Positions 30,081-38,021 of a DNA stretch of 38,027 nucleotides are shown piece by piece. Made by a program: the position numbers and the translations under genes. The stretch covers positions 1-38,027 of the forward strand of contig CAKUYO010000021.1 in assembly GCA_934716995.1 (NCBI GenBank), read 5' to 3'. Positions within the stretch are counted from its first letter, which is position 1; each line of letters opens with the position of its first letter. The notes below the pieces were generated by a model, which was given only the letters and a program-made list of their open reading frames with translations, was not told the origin of the DNA and ran no database searches. This DNA comes from an uncultured Bacteroidales bacterium. Lineage in GTDB: Bacteria > Bacteroidota > Bacteroidia > Bacteroidales > Paludibacteraceae.

Positions 30081-30740
30081 ATGGAGGAAAAAGGATATGT
30101 ATATATACTGACCAATCCGAGTTTTCGGGAGGATTGGGTAAAGATTGGCAAGAGCGCACGCCCCGTAGATGTACGTTCCAAGGAACTGGACAATACGGCT
30201 GTGCCGTTGCCTTTTGAGATATACGCCACCATTCAGACGACCAAATACGACTATGTGGAGAAATATATCCACAAGACCATTGACCGGCTGACAGATTTGC
30301 GCATACGCCAAAACAGAGAGTTCTTCAATGTACAGCCGGCAGTTGCCTTGGATATATTCCGCGATATAGCCAATATGTTGGATGACGCGGTAATCACCGT
30401 ATATAAGGACAACAAACCTATTGAGCAGCATACCGCTGAGAGTGTGGACGCTTCCAATGAAGAACAGCAACATACGCCGAAGCGCGGGCGATTCAAGTTC
30501 AGTATGGTGGGTATTCAAATAGGTGAGATGGTAACCTTTGTGCCTACGGGTGTACAAGTGAAAGTGGCAAGTGACGATACCGTAGAGTACGAGGGACGCA
30601 TCTACAAACTGTCACCTTTCGTAGGTACATTTATGCCCGAAGACAAACGTAACAATTCCGGAGCCTATCAAGGTGCCAAATACTTTTCATACAAAGGAAA
30701 GATATTGGACGATATGCGCTGCGAAATAGAGAATAAATAG
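30081..30740 (+). CDS. GIY-YIG (T5orf172/MUG113-type) protein with RAMA/DUF4357-like C-terminus
   Basis: 219 residues. The N-terminal third is a T5orf172-type GIY-YIG domain: GYVYILTN, WVKIGKSARPVDVRSKELDN, VEKYIHKTIDRL and NREFFNV give the expected Tyr, Lys-Ile-Gly, Arg and Glu positions. After a Gln/Glu-rich linker (about 112-135) comes a C-terminal domain, RGRFKFSMVGIQIGEMVTFV, EGRIYKLSPFVG, AYQGAKYFSYKGKILDDMR, whose pattern resembles RAMA/DUF4357-type domains found in restriction and modification proteins. The first part could cut DNA; the second might read DNA or a modification. This second assignment is from pattern alone. It follows pepT by 10 nt with no own promoter seen; no methylase or other defence gene is adjacent. 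Confidence 0.72.
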   Translation: MEEKGYVYILTNPSFREDWVKIGKSARPVDVRSKELDNTAVPLPFEIYATIQTTKYDYVEKYIHKTIDRLTDLRIRQNREFFNVQPAVALDIFRDIANMLDDAVITVYKDNKPIEQHTAESVDASNEEQQHTPKRGRFKFSMVGIQIGEMVTFVPTGVQVKVASDDTVEYEGRIYKLSPFVGTFMPEDKRNNSGAYQGAKYFSYKGKILDDMRCEIENK

Positions 30741-30777
30741 AGAAAAAATAGACTATAAACCATTAAATTACAATACA

Positions 30778-31848
30778 ATGTTAAAAGAAACACCTTTCAC
30801 CGCGACCCATATTGCGTTGGGTGCGAAGATGGCAGAGTTTGCCGGTTTTAATATGCCTATCCAATACCCGACGGGTATCAATCAGGAGCATATCATTGTT
30901 CGTGAGGGCGTAGGCGTGTTCGACGTTAGCCACATGGGCGAGTTCTGGGTAAAGGGTGAGCGCGCCCTTGATTTCCTGCAGTATATCACCACCAACGATG
31001 TCAGCAAACTGGAAGCAGGCAAGGCGCAGTACACCTGCATGCCCAATGGCAAAGGCGGTATTGTGGACGACCTGATTATCTACAAGTACTCCACCACCAA
31101 ATATCTGCTCGTGGTCAATGCCGGCAATATCGACAAGGATTGGGAGTGGGTGAACAAGCAGAATACTTTCGGTGTGACTCTCGAGAACGCCAGCGACAAA
31201 TACGGACAGTTGGCAGTACAGGGTCCGAAGGCTACGGAGATGCTCCAACTGCTCACCGATGCTGACCTCAGTGCCATTCCGTACTACTCGTTCCGCGAAT
31301 GGTCATTCGCAGGCGTACCGGGCGTTATCCTCAGCAATACGGGTTACACGGGTGCAGGCGGCTTTGAGTTGTACTTCCCCAAAGAGAACGCTATGCAGAT
31401 ATGGAACGCTCTGTTTGAGGTAGGCAAGGATTTCGGATTGGCACCTATCGGATTGGGCGCACGTGACAGTCTGCGTCTCGAGAAGTGGTACTGCCTCTAC
31501 GGACACGATATCGACGATACCACATCGCCGTTGGAAGCAGGTCTCGGTTGGATTACGAAGTTTGACGCCAAGGACTTCATCGACAAAGACTTCCTTCTCA
31601 AACAGAAGGCAGAGGGCGTGAAACGCAAACTCGTTCACTTCGAGTGCCAAGAGCGTGCCATTCCGCGTAACGGCTACGAGATTTGCGATGCCGATGGCAA
31701 TCAGATAGGTCACGTAACGAGCGGTATCATGCTGCCGAACACCAAGGTGGGCATTGGTATGGGTTATGTGAAGACCGAGTTCGCGAAGAAAGAGACCATT
31801 ATCTACATCAAGATTCGCGAGAAACTGATTCCTGCGAAAATAGTGTAA
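30778..31848 (+). CDS. gcvT: Aminomethyltransferase (glycine cleavage T protein)
   Basis: 356 residues. It releases ammonia from the aminomethyl group on the lipoylated H protein and gives methylene-tetrahydrofolate. Motifs: KMAEFAGFNMPIQYP, VGVFDVSHMGEF with the catalytic Asp, NDVSKLEAGKAQYT, VDDLIIYKY, LAVQGPKA, NTGYTGAGGFELY, GLGARDSLRLEKW, LEAGLGWITK, and the C-terminal GHVTSGIMLPNTKVGIGMGYV. The start agrees with homologues. Its folate product links to PanB, though they are not co-transcribed. A purine-rich AGAGAAAAAATAGAC stretch lies in the short gap after the GIY-YIG gene. A small lipoprotein gene follows after 30 nt. Confidence 0.97.
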   Translation: MLKETPFTATHIALGAKMAEFAGFNMPIQYPTGINQEHIIVREGVGVFDVSHMGEFWVKGERALDFLQYITTNDVSKLEAGKAQYTCMPNGKGGIVDDLIIYKYSTTKYLLVVNAGNIDKDWEWVNKQNTFGVTLENASDKYGQLAVQGPKATEMLQLLTDADLSAIPYYSFREWSFAGVPGVILSNTGYTGAGGFELYFPKENAMQIWNALFEVGKDFGLAPIGLGARDSLRLEKWYCLYGHDIDDTTSPLEAGLGWITKFDAKDFIDKDFLLKQKAEGVKRKLVHFECQERAIPRNGYEICDADGNQIGHVTSGIMLPNTKVGIGMGYVKTEFAKKETIIYIKIREKLIPAKIV

Positions 31849-31878
31849 TTGAGAACAATTTACAAATTTATAACAGAT

Positions 31879-32292
31879 ATGAAAAAAGTAATTAAAACCT
31901 GTCTGGCACTATGCCTGTGTGCCTTGACTATGGTGGCTTGTAATGGCAAAACTGGCGGCACCGATGTGGACAATGTCAACAAGGTGCAGAAATGGGCTGA
32001 TGTCGTAAAAACGTATCCGATGTTGCAGGATTTTCCGGCGTATGAGTACGAAATGGAAAATGTGCAATATAGCAACATTGGCGGGTTGGAGTCGGTAACG
32101 TACTTTGACTACAAATGCGAGAAATCGTGTTATGACAACTATGTGAAAACCATTCAGTCGTCCAATTTTGCAGGTAACGACTATGGCACGAATGCCAACT
32201 ATAGTTTGGAGAAAGACGGTGCCACTTTGCGAATTACGATGTCCTACTCCGGTGGCAGTTTCAGTTGCCAGTACAGCAAAGATACTGACTGA
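31879..32292 (+). CDS. Small lipoprotein of unknown function
   Basis: 137 residues. A lipoprotein signal (KKVIKTCLALCLCALTMVAC, with Cys20 as lipidation site) precedes a compact domain with YEYEMENVQYSN, FDYKCEKSCYDNYVKTIQSS and LRITMSYSGGSFSCQYSKD. I recognise no family; the acidic, Tyr-rich composition is usual for Bacteroidales periplasmic or surface lipoproteins. A TTG directly after the gcvT stop would add ten residues ahead of the signal and is unlikely. It is the last gene of the run and is followed by a strong terminator. Confidence 0.8.
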   Translation: MKKVIKTCLALCLCALTMVACNGKTGGTDVDNVNKVQKWADVVKTYPMLQDFPAYEYEMENVQYSNIGGLESVTYFDYKCEKSCYDNYVKTIQSSNFAGNDYGTNANYSLEKDGATLRITMSYSGGSFSCQYSKDTD

Positions 32293-32317
32293 TCGCTGTT
32301 TTTTCATTTAGTATTCT

Positions 32318-32350
32318 GAGGTTGTCCGCTTTTCGGGCAGCCTCTTTTTT
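32318..32350 (+). terminator. Intrinsic terminator after the small lipoprotein gene
   Basis: 11-bp stem 32318-32328 with 32334-32344 (GAGGTTGTCCG / CGGGCAGCCTC, two wobble pairs), then six T. Confidence 0.88.
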
Positions 32351-32421
32351 GTGCATTTTTCCCTTTGGCTTCTATGATCTTACCCTATGGATGGCCATAG
32401 TGCCATACGCTATCCCCCTGT

Positions 32422-32443
32422 TATCCTCCTGACATCCACCTGA
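32422..32443. repeat. 11-nt tandem repeat (CATCCACCTGA type)
   Basis: TATCCTCCTGA and CATCCACCTGA, the second identical to the unit at the end of yigZ (5370-5391). Intergenic, after the terminator. Confidence 0.75.
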
Positions 32444-32462
32444 CTTTTTTATACATGGTGTA

Positions 32463-32494
32463 CTTGCAAACATCGGTATTTTTCCGTAAATTTG
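32463..32494 (+). promoter_or_regulatory. Bacteroidetes promoter for the patatin-like gene
   Basis: CTTG (32463-32466), 20-nt spacer, TAAATTTG (32487-32494); ATG 22 nt downstream. Confidence 0.65.
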
Positions 32495-32515
32495 CGCCAT
32501 AAAAAACAGACTGCT

Positions 32516-33445
32516 ATGAAAACGAAACATGTGGCTCTTGTGCTTGGTTCGGGCGGTGCCCGCGGAATGGCGCATATCGGCGCTATTGAAGAACTGTTGG
32601 ACCGAGGTTATGAGATAACGAGCATTGCGGGTACATCGATGGGGTCGATGATTGCGGGTATGTATGCCGCGGGGCGGCTGCAAGAAGCCAAAGAATGGTT
32701 CTTGCAGGTTGACAAACAGTTGATACTCAAGATGATGGATATTTCGCTTTCGTTCAACTCGGTTGTGAAAGGCGAGCGCATTATCAACGAGTTGGAAAAG
32801 GTGGTACCCGATTGTCTGATTCAAAACCTGCCCATTCCGTGTTCGATTGTATCGGCAGACCTGATCTCGGCGGACGAGGTGGTGTTTAAGACGGGCAGCC
32901 TGTTCAATGCCATTCGTGCCAGTATCAGTATTCCGCTTTTTTTCCAGCCCGTACAGAAAGGGCGACGGCTATTGGTGGACGGCGGTATCCTTAATCCGCT
33001 GCCGCTCAATCGCGTGAAACGGCAACGCGGCGACTTGCTTGTAGCAATGAATATCTCCGGCAAAGACAGTATGGCGGTGAAGAAACAGCAGACCCAATCT
33101 GCATTGAGCAAAGCAACCGAACTGATAAAGAAAAAAGGTATCAACCTACCTTCGCAGTTACAAGGGCTGACTATGCGTTTGGAGAAAAAGCAAGTGGAGC
33201 AAAGTGTAAACCTCTCTAATTCTGTGAATTATATTACAATGGTGGACAGAATGTTGGATATGCAGATACAGCAGAATACGCAATTGGCACTGCAACTCAC
33301 GCCGCCGGATATCCTTGCCGAAATGCCGCAATATGCGTTCACCACTTTTGATTTTGACAAGGCGGAAACCATTATGGAGCAGGGGCGTTTGCTGATGCGC
33401 AAAGCCATTGACCGATACGAAGAACAATTAACAATTAACAATTAA
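32516..33445 (+). CDS. Patatin-like phospholipase (RssA/NTE type)
   Basis: 309 residues. A serine acyl-hydrolase with the patatin Ser-Asp dyad: oxyanion loop LGSGGARGMAHIG, nucleophile elbow GTSMG, and DGGILNPLP with the catalytic Asp. It would hydrolyse acyl chains of phospholipids or lysophospholipids, in the cytoplasm or at the membrane; no signal peptide is visible. The C-terminal half is helical and less conserved. The ATG at 32516 follows the promoter; upstream in-frame codons overlap the -7 box. The last codons and stop (EEQLTINN, TAA) are encoded by a 7-nt tandem repeat. It is convergent with the AraC gene. Confidence 0.92.
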   Translation: MKTKHVALVLGSGGARGMAHIGAIEELLDRGYEITSIAGTSMGSMIAGMYAAGRLQEAKEWFLQVDKQLILKMMDISLSFNSVVKGERIINELEKVVPDCLIQNLPIPCSIVSADLISADEVVFKTGSLFNAIRASISIPLFFQPVQKGRRLLVDGGILNPLPLNRVKRQRGDLLVAMNISGKDSMAVKKQQTQSALSKATELIKKKGINLPSQLQGLTMRLEKKQVEQSVNLSNSVNYITMVDRMLDMQIQQNTQLALQLTPPDILAEMPQYAFTTFDFDKAETIMEQGRLLMRKAIDRYEEQLTINN

Positions 33446-33449
33446 CATT
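33423..33449. repeat. 7-nt tandem repeat (AACAATT)x3.9 at the end of the patatin-like gene
   Basis: AACAATT at 33423, 33430, 33437, then AACATT. The gene's stop TAA (33443-33445) lies inside it. Confidence 0.9.
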
Positions 33450-33507
33450 CCTTATAGTCTCTCATTAATGGTTAATTTGCGGGGGAATTATATGTTATAA
33501 CCGGTTT

Positions 33508-34377
33508 TTACCGTTTTTGTTTGCGGAAGGCTTGTGCGCTGATACCGGTATGGATACGGAAATACTTGCAGAAACTGCTTGCCGTGGCAAAATCCATACT
33601 GAAAGCAATCTCTTTGATACTCTCGTCGGTGGCAAGCAGGCGTTGCTTGATTTCACGGATGGCTATTTCGTTGATAATGTCCGATGGGGTTTTCTTTGCC
33701 ACCTGATTGCAGATATAGGTCAGATATTTGGCGGAAATCGCCATTTGGTCGGCATACCACGAAACCGAGTGGCGTGAAGTGCGGTTGTTTTCCAACAGGC
33801 GGACGAACTGCGAGAAAAGTTGCGTGGTGTGTGCATTGGCAATCGTTTCGCTGACAGGCACAATATCTTCTTCGTGCTGCTCGTGCATTGACTCGTCCAC
33901 CCATGAAATCATCTCAAAGATAATGGCTTGTGCCAGCATCTCGGCAATTCGTTTCTGATAGGGGGTGGATTCCTGCGAATAGAGTTCCACTAATCGTCCG
34001 TATGCCTCGCTCAACTGCAGGCGGCGCTCGTTGAGGTGGATAATCGGATGGCTGGAGAGAAACTTGTACTTGTCGTACCAGTTGTCTTGCAAGCGCAGGC
34101 ACGAATAGGCTATATCGCTCAGAGAATCAGACGTAAAAGAGAAAATCTGACATTGGAAATCAGGCGTATGCATATAATGTCCGAGCAGGAAATCGGGCAT
34201 ACAGAAGAGCAAGTCATTTTGTTGTATCTCGTAACTGTCTTGGTTCAGTTCCACCCGCAGACGCCCTTGGCGGCACACAATAATCAACGCAGAAGCCACC
34301 GGCACCTGGTTGTTGTTGACCAAAGCATCCAAATCGTCAGAAATGAGAATGTTCTCATAAGGAATTTTGCCTATCAT
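33508..34377 (-). CDS. AraC-family transcriptional regulator
   Basis: About 289 residues from the ATG at 34377. The N-terminal part is a cupin-like sensor (LIIVCRQGRLRVELNQDSYE, QQNDLLFCMPDFLLG). The C-terminal 100 residues carry the two helix-turn-helix motifs of AraC/XylS proteins: MAISAKYLTYICNQVAKKTP, and IKEIAFSMDFATASSFCKYF followed by RIHTGISAQAFRKQ. The frame is open 180 nt further upstream, but that extension is aromatic-rich and unlike the family. It is divergent from the cardiolipin synthase gene, so it might control that gene or itself, through the 250-nt gap between them. The effector is unknown. Confidence 0.9.
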   Translation of the reverse strand: MIGKIPYENILISDDLDALVNNNQVPVASALIIVCRQGRLRVELNQDSYEIQQNDLLFCMPDFLLGHYMHTPDFQCQIFSFTSDSLSDIAYSCLRLQDNWYDKYKFLSSHPIIHLNERRLQLSEAYGRLVELYSQESTPYQKRIAEMLAQAIIFEMISWVDESMHEQHEEDIVPVSETIANAHTTQLFSQFVRLLENNRTSRHSVSWYADQMAISAKYLTYICNQVAKKTPSDIINEIAIREIKQRLLATDESIKEIAFSMDFATASSFCKYFRIHTGISAQAFRKQKR

Positions 34378-34630
34378 ATTGTTCCGTTTTTCGTGAATAT
34401 ATGTTTGTTCTACGTTGAAATATACAAAAAATGTTCCAAACGGACAAAATGTACTTTTTGCGAACCATAAAAATACTATATGGTAATAAAAAGTATGCAG
34501 TTTGTGTCTTTTGGATAATCGATAAGGCGTATATTGGCAGTATTTTTGTGGCAAGAAAGGAAAATAACTTAGTTTTCATAGAATTGTGCGGCTATGTCCG
34601 CCTACTCCCGCTGTCTGAACGCAAAGACTG

Positions 34631-36028
34631 ATGCCGCTTTGGCTGCACATATTGATTTGGATTTTTGCCATTAATACGATTGTAGTTATCGTGATGGAAA
34701 ACCGCCGACCGACCGATACGTTGGCGTGGGTGCTTTTGCTGCTTTTTGTACCGGTGGTCGGGTTGGTGCTGTATTTCCTGTTCGGTACGCGCCCTATGCG
34801 GCATACGCTTATCAAACAGGAAGATTTACAGACACTGAAAGCGCATATACAACCGCTGGCAGTTGCTCCGACGGAAACGGAAAAACCGTTGGCGGATTTG
34901 CTGCTTGCCAATAACCAATCCTATCTGACTGCAGACAACCATATCGAACTATACACCACGTTCAAAGATATGGTGGAACACCTGCAGCACGATCTGGCGG
35001 CTGCCGAAGACCATATCCATTTCCAATTCTTTAAGTTTGAGGACGATGTCGTCGGGCGACAAATCAGTGATATTCTGATTGATAAGGCATCGCATGGTGT
35101 GGAGGTGCGTGTTATTTACGATGCCGCTGCCAACTGGAGTATACCGGTCGGCTTTTATCGCCGCCTGCGCAAGGGTGGGGTGGATGTGCAGCCTTTCAAC
35201 AGGATTTTTCCGTATCTCTCATCGTTTTCCAACTATCGCAATCACCGCAAAGTGGTTGTTATTGACGGCAAGGTGGGCTATATGGGAGGGATGAATATCG
35301 CCGAGCGGTATCTCACGGGGATCCGTACTGGGGTGTGGCGCGATACGCATTTCCGCATTACGGGTTCGGCTGTAGGGGAGATGCAGATTGCTTTTCTTTC
35401 CGACTGGCATTTCGCCGCACATCAACTGCTCGCCGGTCAGCGCTATTTCCCGAAGGCGGTGGAAAATACTTCGCCGGCAACCAAGGTGCAGATCGTAACA
35501 TCCAATCCTACCGACCCGTGGCGGGTGATGAACCAGTCGCTTACGCTGCTTATTGCCGGGGCGTGCGACTATGTCTGGTTGCAGTCGCCCTATTTTATCC
35601 CCACCGATGCTATCTTGAATGCCCTTTGTACTGCAGCCCTTGCGGGCAAGGATGTCCGCTTGATGATACCTGCTCAGAGCGATCGCGGTATTCTTGTGCC
35701 CAAAGCCACGTTTTCGTATCTTGACCGTGTTTTGTCGGCGGGAGTGCGCGTTTTTCTCTATGACGCAGGGTATATGCATGCCAAGACGGTGGTGGCGGAC
35801 GACCGTATAGCAAGCATCGGTAGCGTGAATATCGACCCGCGCAGTATCAGTTTGTCGTTTGAAATCAATGCGTTTGTCTATGATACGGATGTGGCTCTGC
35901 AGCAACGTGCGTTGTTTGAGCAGGATATGCTCCAGGCACACGAACTCAACCTCGCCGACTGGCGCAAACGCTCGCTGTGGGAACGCTGTATAGAGTCTTT
36001 CGCACGTATTCTGGCTCCAATTTTCTGA
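34631..36028 (+). CDS. cls: Cardiolipin synthase (phospholipase D superfamily)
   Basis: 465 residues. Two N-terminal membrane helices (LWLHILIWIFAINTIVVIVM, LAWVLLLLFVPVVGLVLYF), then two PLD domains, each with an HKD motif: NHRKVVVIDGKVGYMGGMN and MHAKTVVADDRIASIGSVN. It condenses phosphatidylglycerol units into cardiolipin at the inner membrane. FGTRPMRHTL after the second helix and PYFIPTDAILNAL in the second half are typical. Start at ATG 34631; a possible -7 box TATTTTTG is at 34541-34548 but lacks a good -33. A strong bidirectional terminator separates it from convergent ettA. Paralogues are common, so the plain symbol is approximate. Confidence 0.94.
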   Translation: MPLWLHILIWIFAINTIVVIVMENRRPTDTLAWVLLLLFVPVVGLVLYFLFGTRPMRHTLIKQEDLQTLKAHIQPLAVAPTETEKPLADLLLANNQSYLTADNHIELYTTFKDMVEHLQHDLAAAEDHIHFQFFKFEDDVVGRQISDILIDKASHGVEVRVIYDAAANWSIPVGFYRRLRKGGVDVQPFNRIFPYLSSFSNYRNHRKVVVIDGKVGYMGGMNIAERYLTGIRTGVWRDTHFRITGSAVGEMQIAFLSDWHFAAHQLLAGQRYFPKAVENTSPATKVQIVTSNPTDPWRVMNQSLTLLIAGACDYVWLQSPYFIPTDAILNALCTAALAGKDVRLMIPAQSDRGILVPKATFSYLDRVLSAGVRVFLYDAGYMHAKTVVADDRIASIGSVNIDPRSISLSFEINAFVYDTDVALQQRALFEQDMLQAHELNLADWRKRSLWERCIESFARILAPIF

Positions 36029-36030
36029 AA

Positions 36031-36066
36031 AAAACAACTCCCGCTAATTTAACGGGAGTTGTTTTT
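36031..36066. terminator. Bidirectional terminator between cls and ettA
   Basis: Perfect stem AAAACAACTCCCG (36031-36043) with CGGGAGTTGTTTT (36053-36065), loop CTAATTTAA; A and T tracts suit both strands. Confidence 0.9.
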
Positions 36067-36105
36067 ATATAAGGCTAATGAGTCCGATAGGACTAATAGA
36101 AATTA

Positions 36106-37782
36106 CTATTCCATCAGTTTCTTGTAGCGCACGCGGTGTGGCTCTACGGCATCATCGCCGAGGCGCATACGTTTGTTGGCTTCGTAGTCGGAGTAACTGC
36201 CTTCGAACCAGAACACTTTCGAGTCGCCTTCGTAGGCAAGGATATGGGTGCAGATACGGTCGAGGAACCAGCGGTCGTGCGAGATGACTACCGCGCAACC
36301 GGCAAAATTCTCCAAGCCTTCTTCCAGTGCACGCAGTGTGTTCACATCGATGTCATTGGTCGGCTCGTCCAACAGCAGTACGTTTGCCTCGCTCTTGAGC
36401 GTCAGGGCAAGGTGCAGGCGGTTGCGCTCACCGCCCGACAGCACACCGCATTTCTTTTCTTGGTCGCTTCCCGTGAAGTTGAAACGGCTCAGATAAGCGC
36501 GGGCATTGATTTCGCGTCCGCCCACGCGGATATATTCCGTACCGTTGGAGATGGTCTCGAATACCGTTTTCTCGGGGTCTATGTTCGAGTGCACCTGATC
36601 CACATAGCCCACTTTCACCGTCTCGCCCACCGAGAAAGTACCCTTGTCGGCTTTCTCCATACCCATAATCATACGGAACAGGGTCGTCTTGCCTGCGCCG
36701 TTAGGACCAATCACGCCCACGATACCGTTCGGCGGAAGCATAAAATTCAAATCTTCGAACAATACCCGGTCTCCAAACGCTTTGGCAACGCCTTCGGCAT
36801 TGATCACCTTGTTTCCCAAACGCGGTCCGTTGGGGATGAATATCTCCAGTTTCTCTTCGCGCTCTTTCTGTTCCTCGTTGAGCATCTTGTCGTAGGCTCC
36901 CAAACGGGCTTTGGACTTTGCCTGACGGGCCTTAGGTGCCATGCGCACCCATTCCAATTCGCGCTCAAGGGTCTTTCTGCGCTTGCTGGCTTGTTTCTCT
37001 TCCATTGCCATACGGGCGGTTTTCTGTTCCAGCCACGAAGAATAATTGCCTTTCCACGGGATACCCTCGCCGCGGTCGAGTTCGAGAATCCAGCCTGCCA
37101 CGTGGTCAAGGAAATAGCGGTCGTGGGTGATGCAGATCACCGTGCCGGCGTATTGTTGCAGGTGCTGTTCGAGCCAGTCGATCGATTCGGCATCAAGGTG
37201 GTTGGTCGGCTCGTCAAGCAACAGAATATCAGGTTGTTGAAGCAGCAGACGGCATAGTGCCACACGGCGGCGCTCGCCTCCCGACAGGTTCTTGACCAAT
37301 GCATCATCGTCCGGACAGCGCAGCGCATCCATCGCGCGGTCTAATTTGGTATCGATGTTCCATGCATCGCTGCTGTCCAATTTGTCTTGCAGTTCGGCTT
37401 GGCGTGCCAGCAGTTTGTCAAAATCCGCATCGGGTTCGGCAAAGGCGGCATTGATTTCGTCATATTCGCGGAGCATATCCATAATCGGCTGTACACCCTC
37501 CTGTACGCACTCGCGCACGGTCTTTTCGGGGTCAAGTTTCGGGTCTTGCTCCAGGTAACCCACGCTGTATCCTGGCGAGAAAACCACCTCACCTTCGTAG
37601 TTCTTCTCCACACCGGCGATGATTTTCATCAGGGTGGATTTTCCCGTACCGTTCAAACCGATAATGCCGATTTTGGCACCATAGTAAAACGAAAGGTAGA
37701 TGTTGTTCAGTACACGTTTTTGCGGCGAGAAACTCTTGCTCACCCCCACCATCGAAAAAATGATTTTCTTGTCGTCTGCCAT
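36106..37782 (-). CDS. ettA: Energy-dependent translational throttle protein EttA (ABC-F)
   Basis: 558 residues. A cytosolic ABC-F protein with two nucleotide-binding domains and no membrane segment; it binds the ribosomal E site and gates the first elongation steps by the ADP/ATP ratio. Domain 1: Walker A GLNGTGKST, signature LSGGERRRVAL, Walker B LLLDEPTNHLD. Linker with AMEEKQASKRRKTLERELEW and ARQAKSKARL (the P-site tRNA interaction motif region). Domain 2: GPNGAGKTT, LSGGERNRLHLA, LLLDEPTNDID. The EttA-type arm lies in domain 1 (DMLREYDEINAAF to NIDTKLDRAM). The C-terminal YSDYEANKRMRLGDDAVEPH is typical of EttA. It is read from its own promoter. Confidence 0.97.
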   Translation of the reverse strand: MADDKKIIFSMVGVSKSFSPQKRVLNNIYLSFYYGAKIGIIGLNGTGKSTLMKIIAGVEKNYEGEVVFSPGYSVGYLEQDPKLDPEKTVRECVQEGVQPIMDMLREYDEINAAFAEPDADFDKLLARQAELQDKLDSSDAWNIDTKLDRAMDALRCPDDDALVKNLSGGERRRVALCRLLLQQPDILLLDEPTNHLDAESIDWLEQHLQQYAGTVICITHDRYFLDHVAGWILELDRGEGIPWKGNYSSWLEQKTARMAMEEKQASKRRKTLERELEWVRMAPKARQAKSKARLGAYDKMLNEEQKEREEKLEIFIPNGPRLGNKVINAEGVAKAFGDRVLFEDLNFMLPPNGIVGVIGPNGAGKTTLFRMIMGMEKADKGTFSVGETVKVGYVDQVHSNIDPEKTVFETISNGTEYIRVGGREINARAYLSRFNFTGSDQEKKCGVLSGGERNRLHLALTLKSEANVLLLDEPTNDIDVNTLRALEEGLENFAGCAVVISHDRWFLDRICTHILAYEGDSKVFWFEGSYSDYEANKRMRLGDDAVEPHRVRYKKLME

Positions 37783-37817
37783 ATATCTTTGTTTTATTGT
37801 GCAAATATTTTATTGTG

Positions 37818-37849
37818 CAAAGGTACTCAATTTTTCCCGATTACACAAA
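37818..37849 (-). promoter_or_regulatory. Bacteroidetes promoter for ettA
   Basis: Minus strand TTTG (37849-37846), 20-nt spacer, TACCTTTG (37825-37818). The short leader contains a duplicated TTTTATTGTGCAAA. Confidence 0.8.
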
Positions 37850-37869
37850 TCGGCAAAAATATGCACTTT

Positions 37870-37920
37870 ATGCAATTCCTATACTTGTAATAGGAATTAC
37901 GGCAACGAGACGGCAACGAG
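37870..37920. repeat. Dispersed ACGGCAACGAG repeat, copy C
   Basis: ATGCAATTCCTATA (37870-37883), 15 nt, then two perfect ACGGCAACGAG units (37899-37920). The downstream 70 nt have several TTTATGCA motifs. Same order as copy A at 1756-1807. Confidence 0.88.
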
Positions 37921-37998
37921 AGCGGTGGATAGGCGGCTTTTGAGCGATGTTTTTATGCAGTTTATGCACCTTTTATGCATTCTTTTTGCATAAAATCA

Positions 37999-38021
37999 GG
38001 GCTGCCCCGAAAGAGCAGCCC
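37999..38021 (-). terminator. Hairpin at the window edge, probably a terminator of an upstream minus-strand gene
   Basis: GGGCTGC (37999-38005), 9-nt loop, GCAGCCC (38015-38021). On the minus strand it is followed by TGATTTT. The gene it would serve lies beyond the window. Confidence 0.5.

Noticed and set aside
34378..34554. Extended N-terminus of the AraC regulator
   Set aside because: The extra 59 residues are aromatic-rich, lie in the divergent regulatory gap and do not fit the cupin-type start of the family.
36081..36100. Solo IS end between cls and ettA
   Set aside because: Only 11 nt match and the similarity stops abruptly; it could be chance or a separate short repeat, so it is not annotated as an element.
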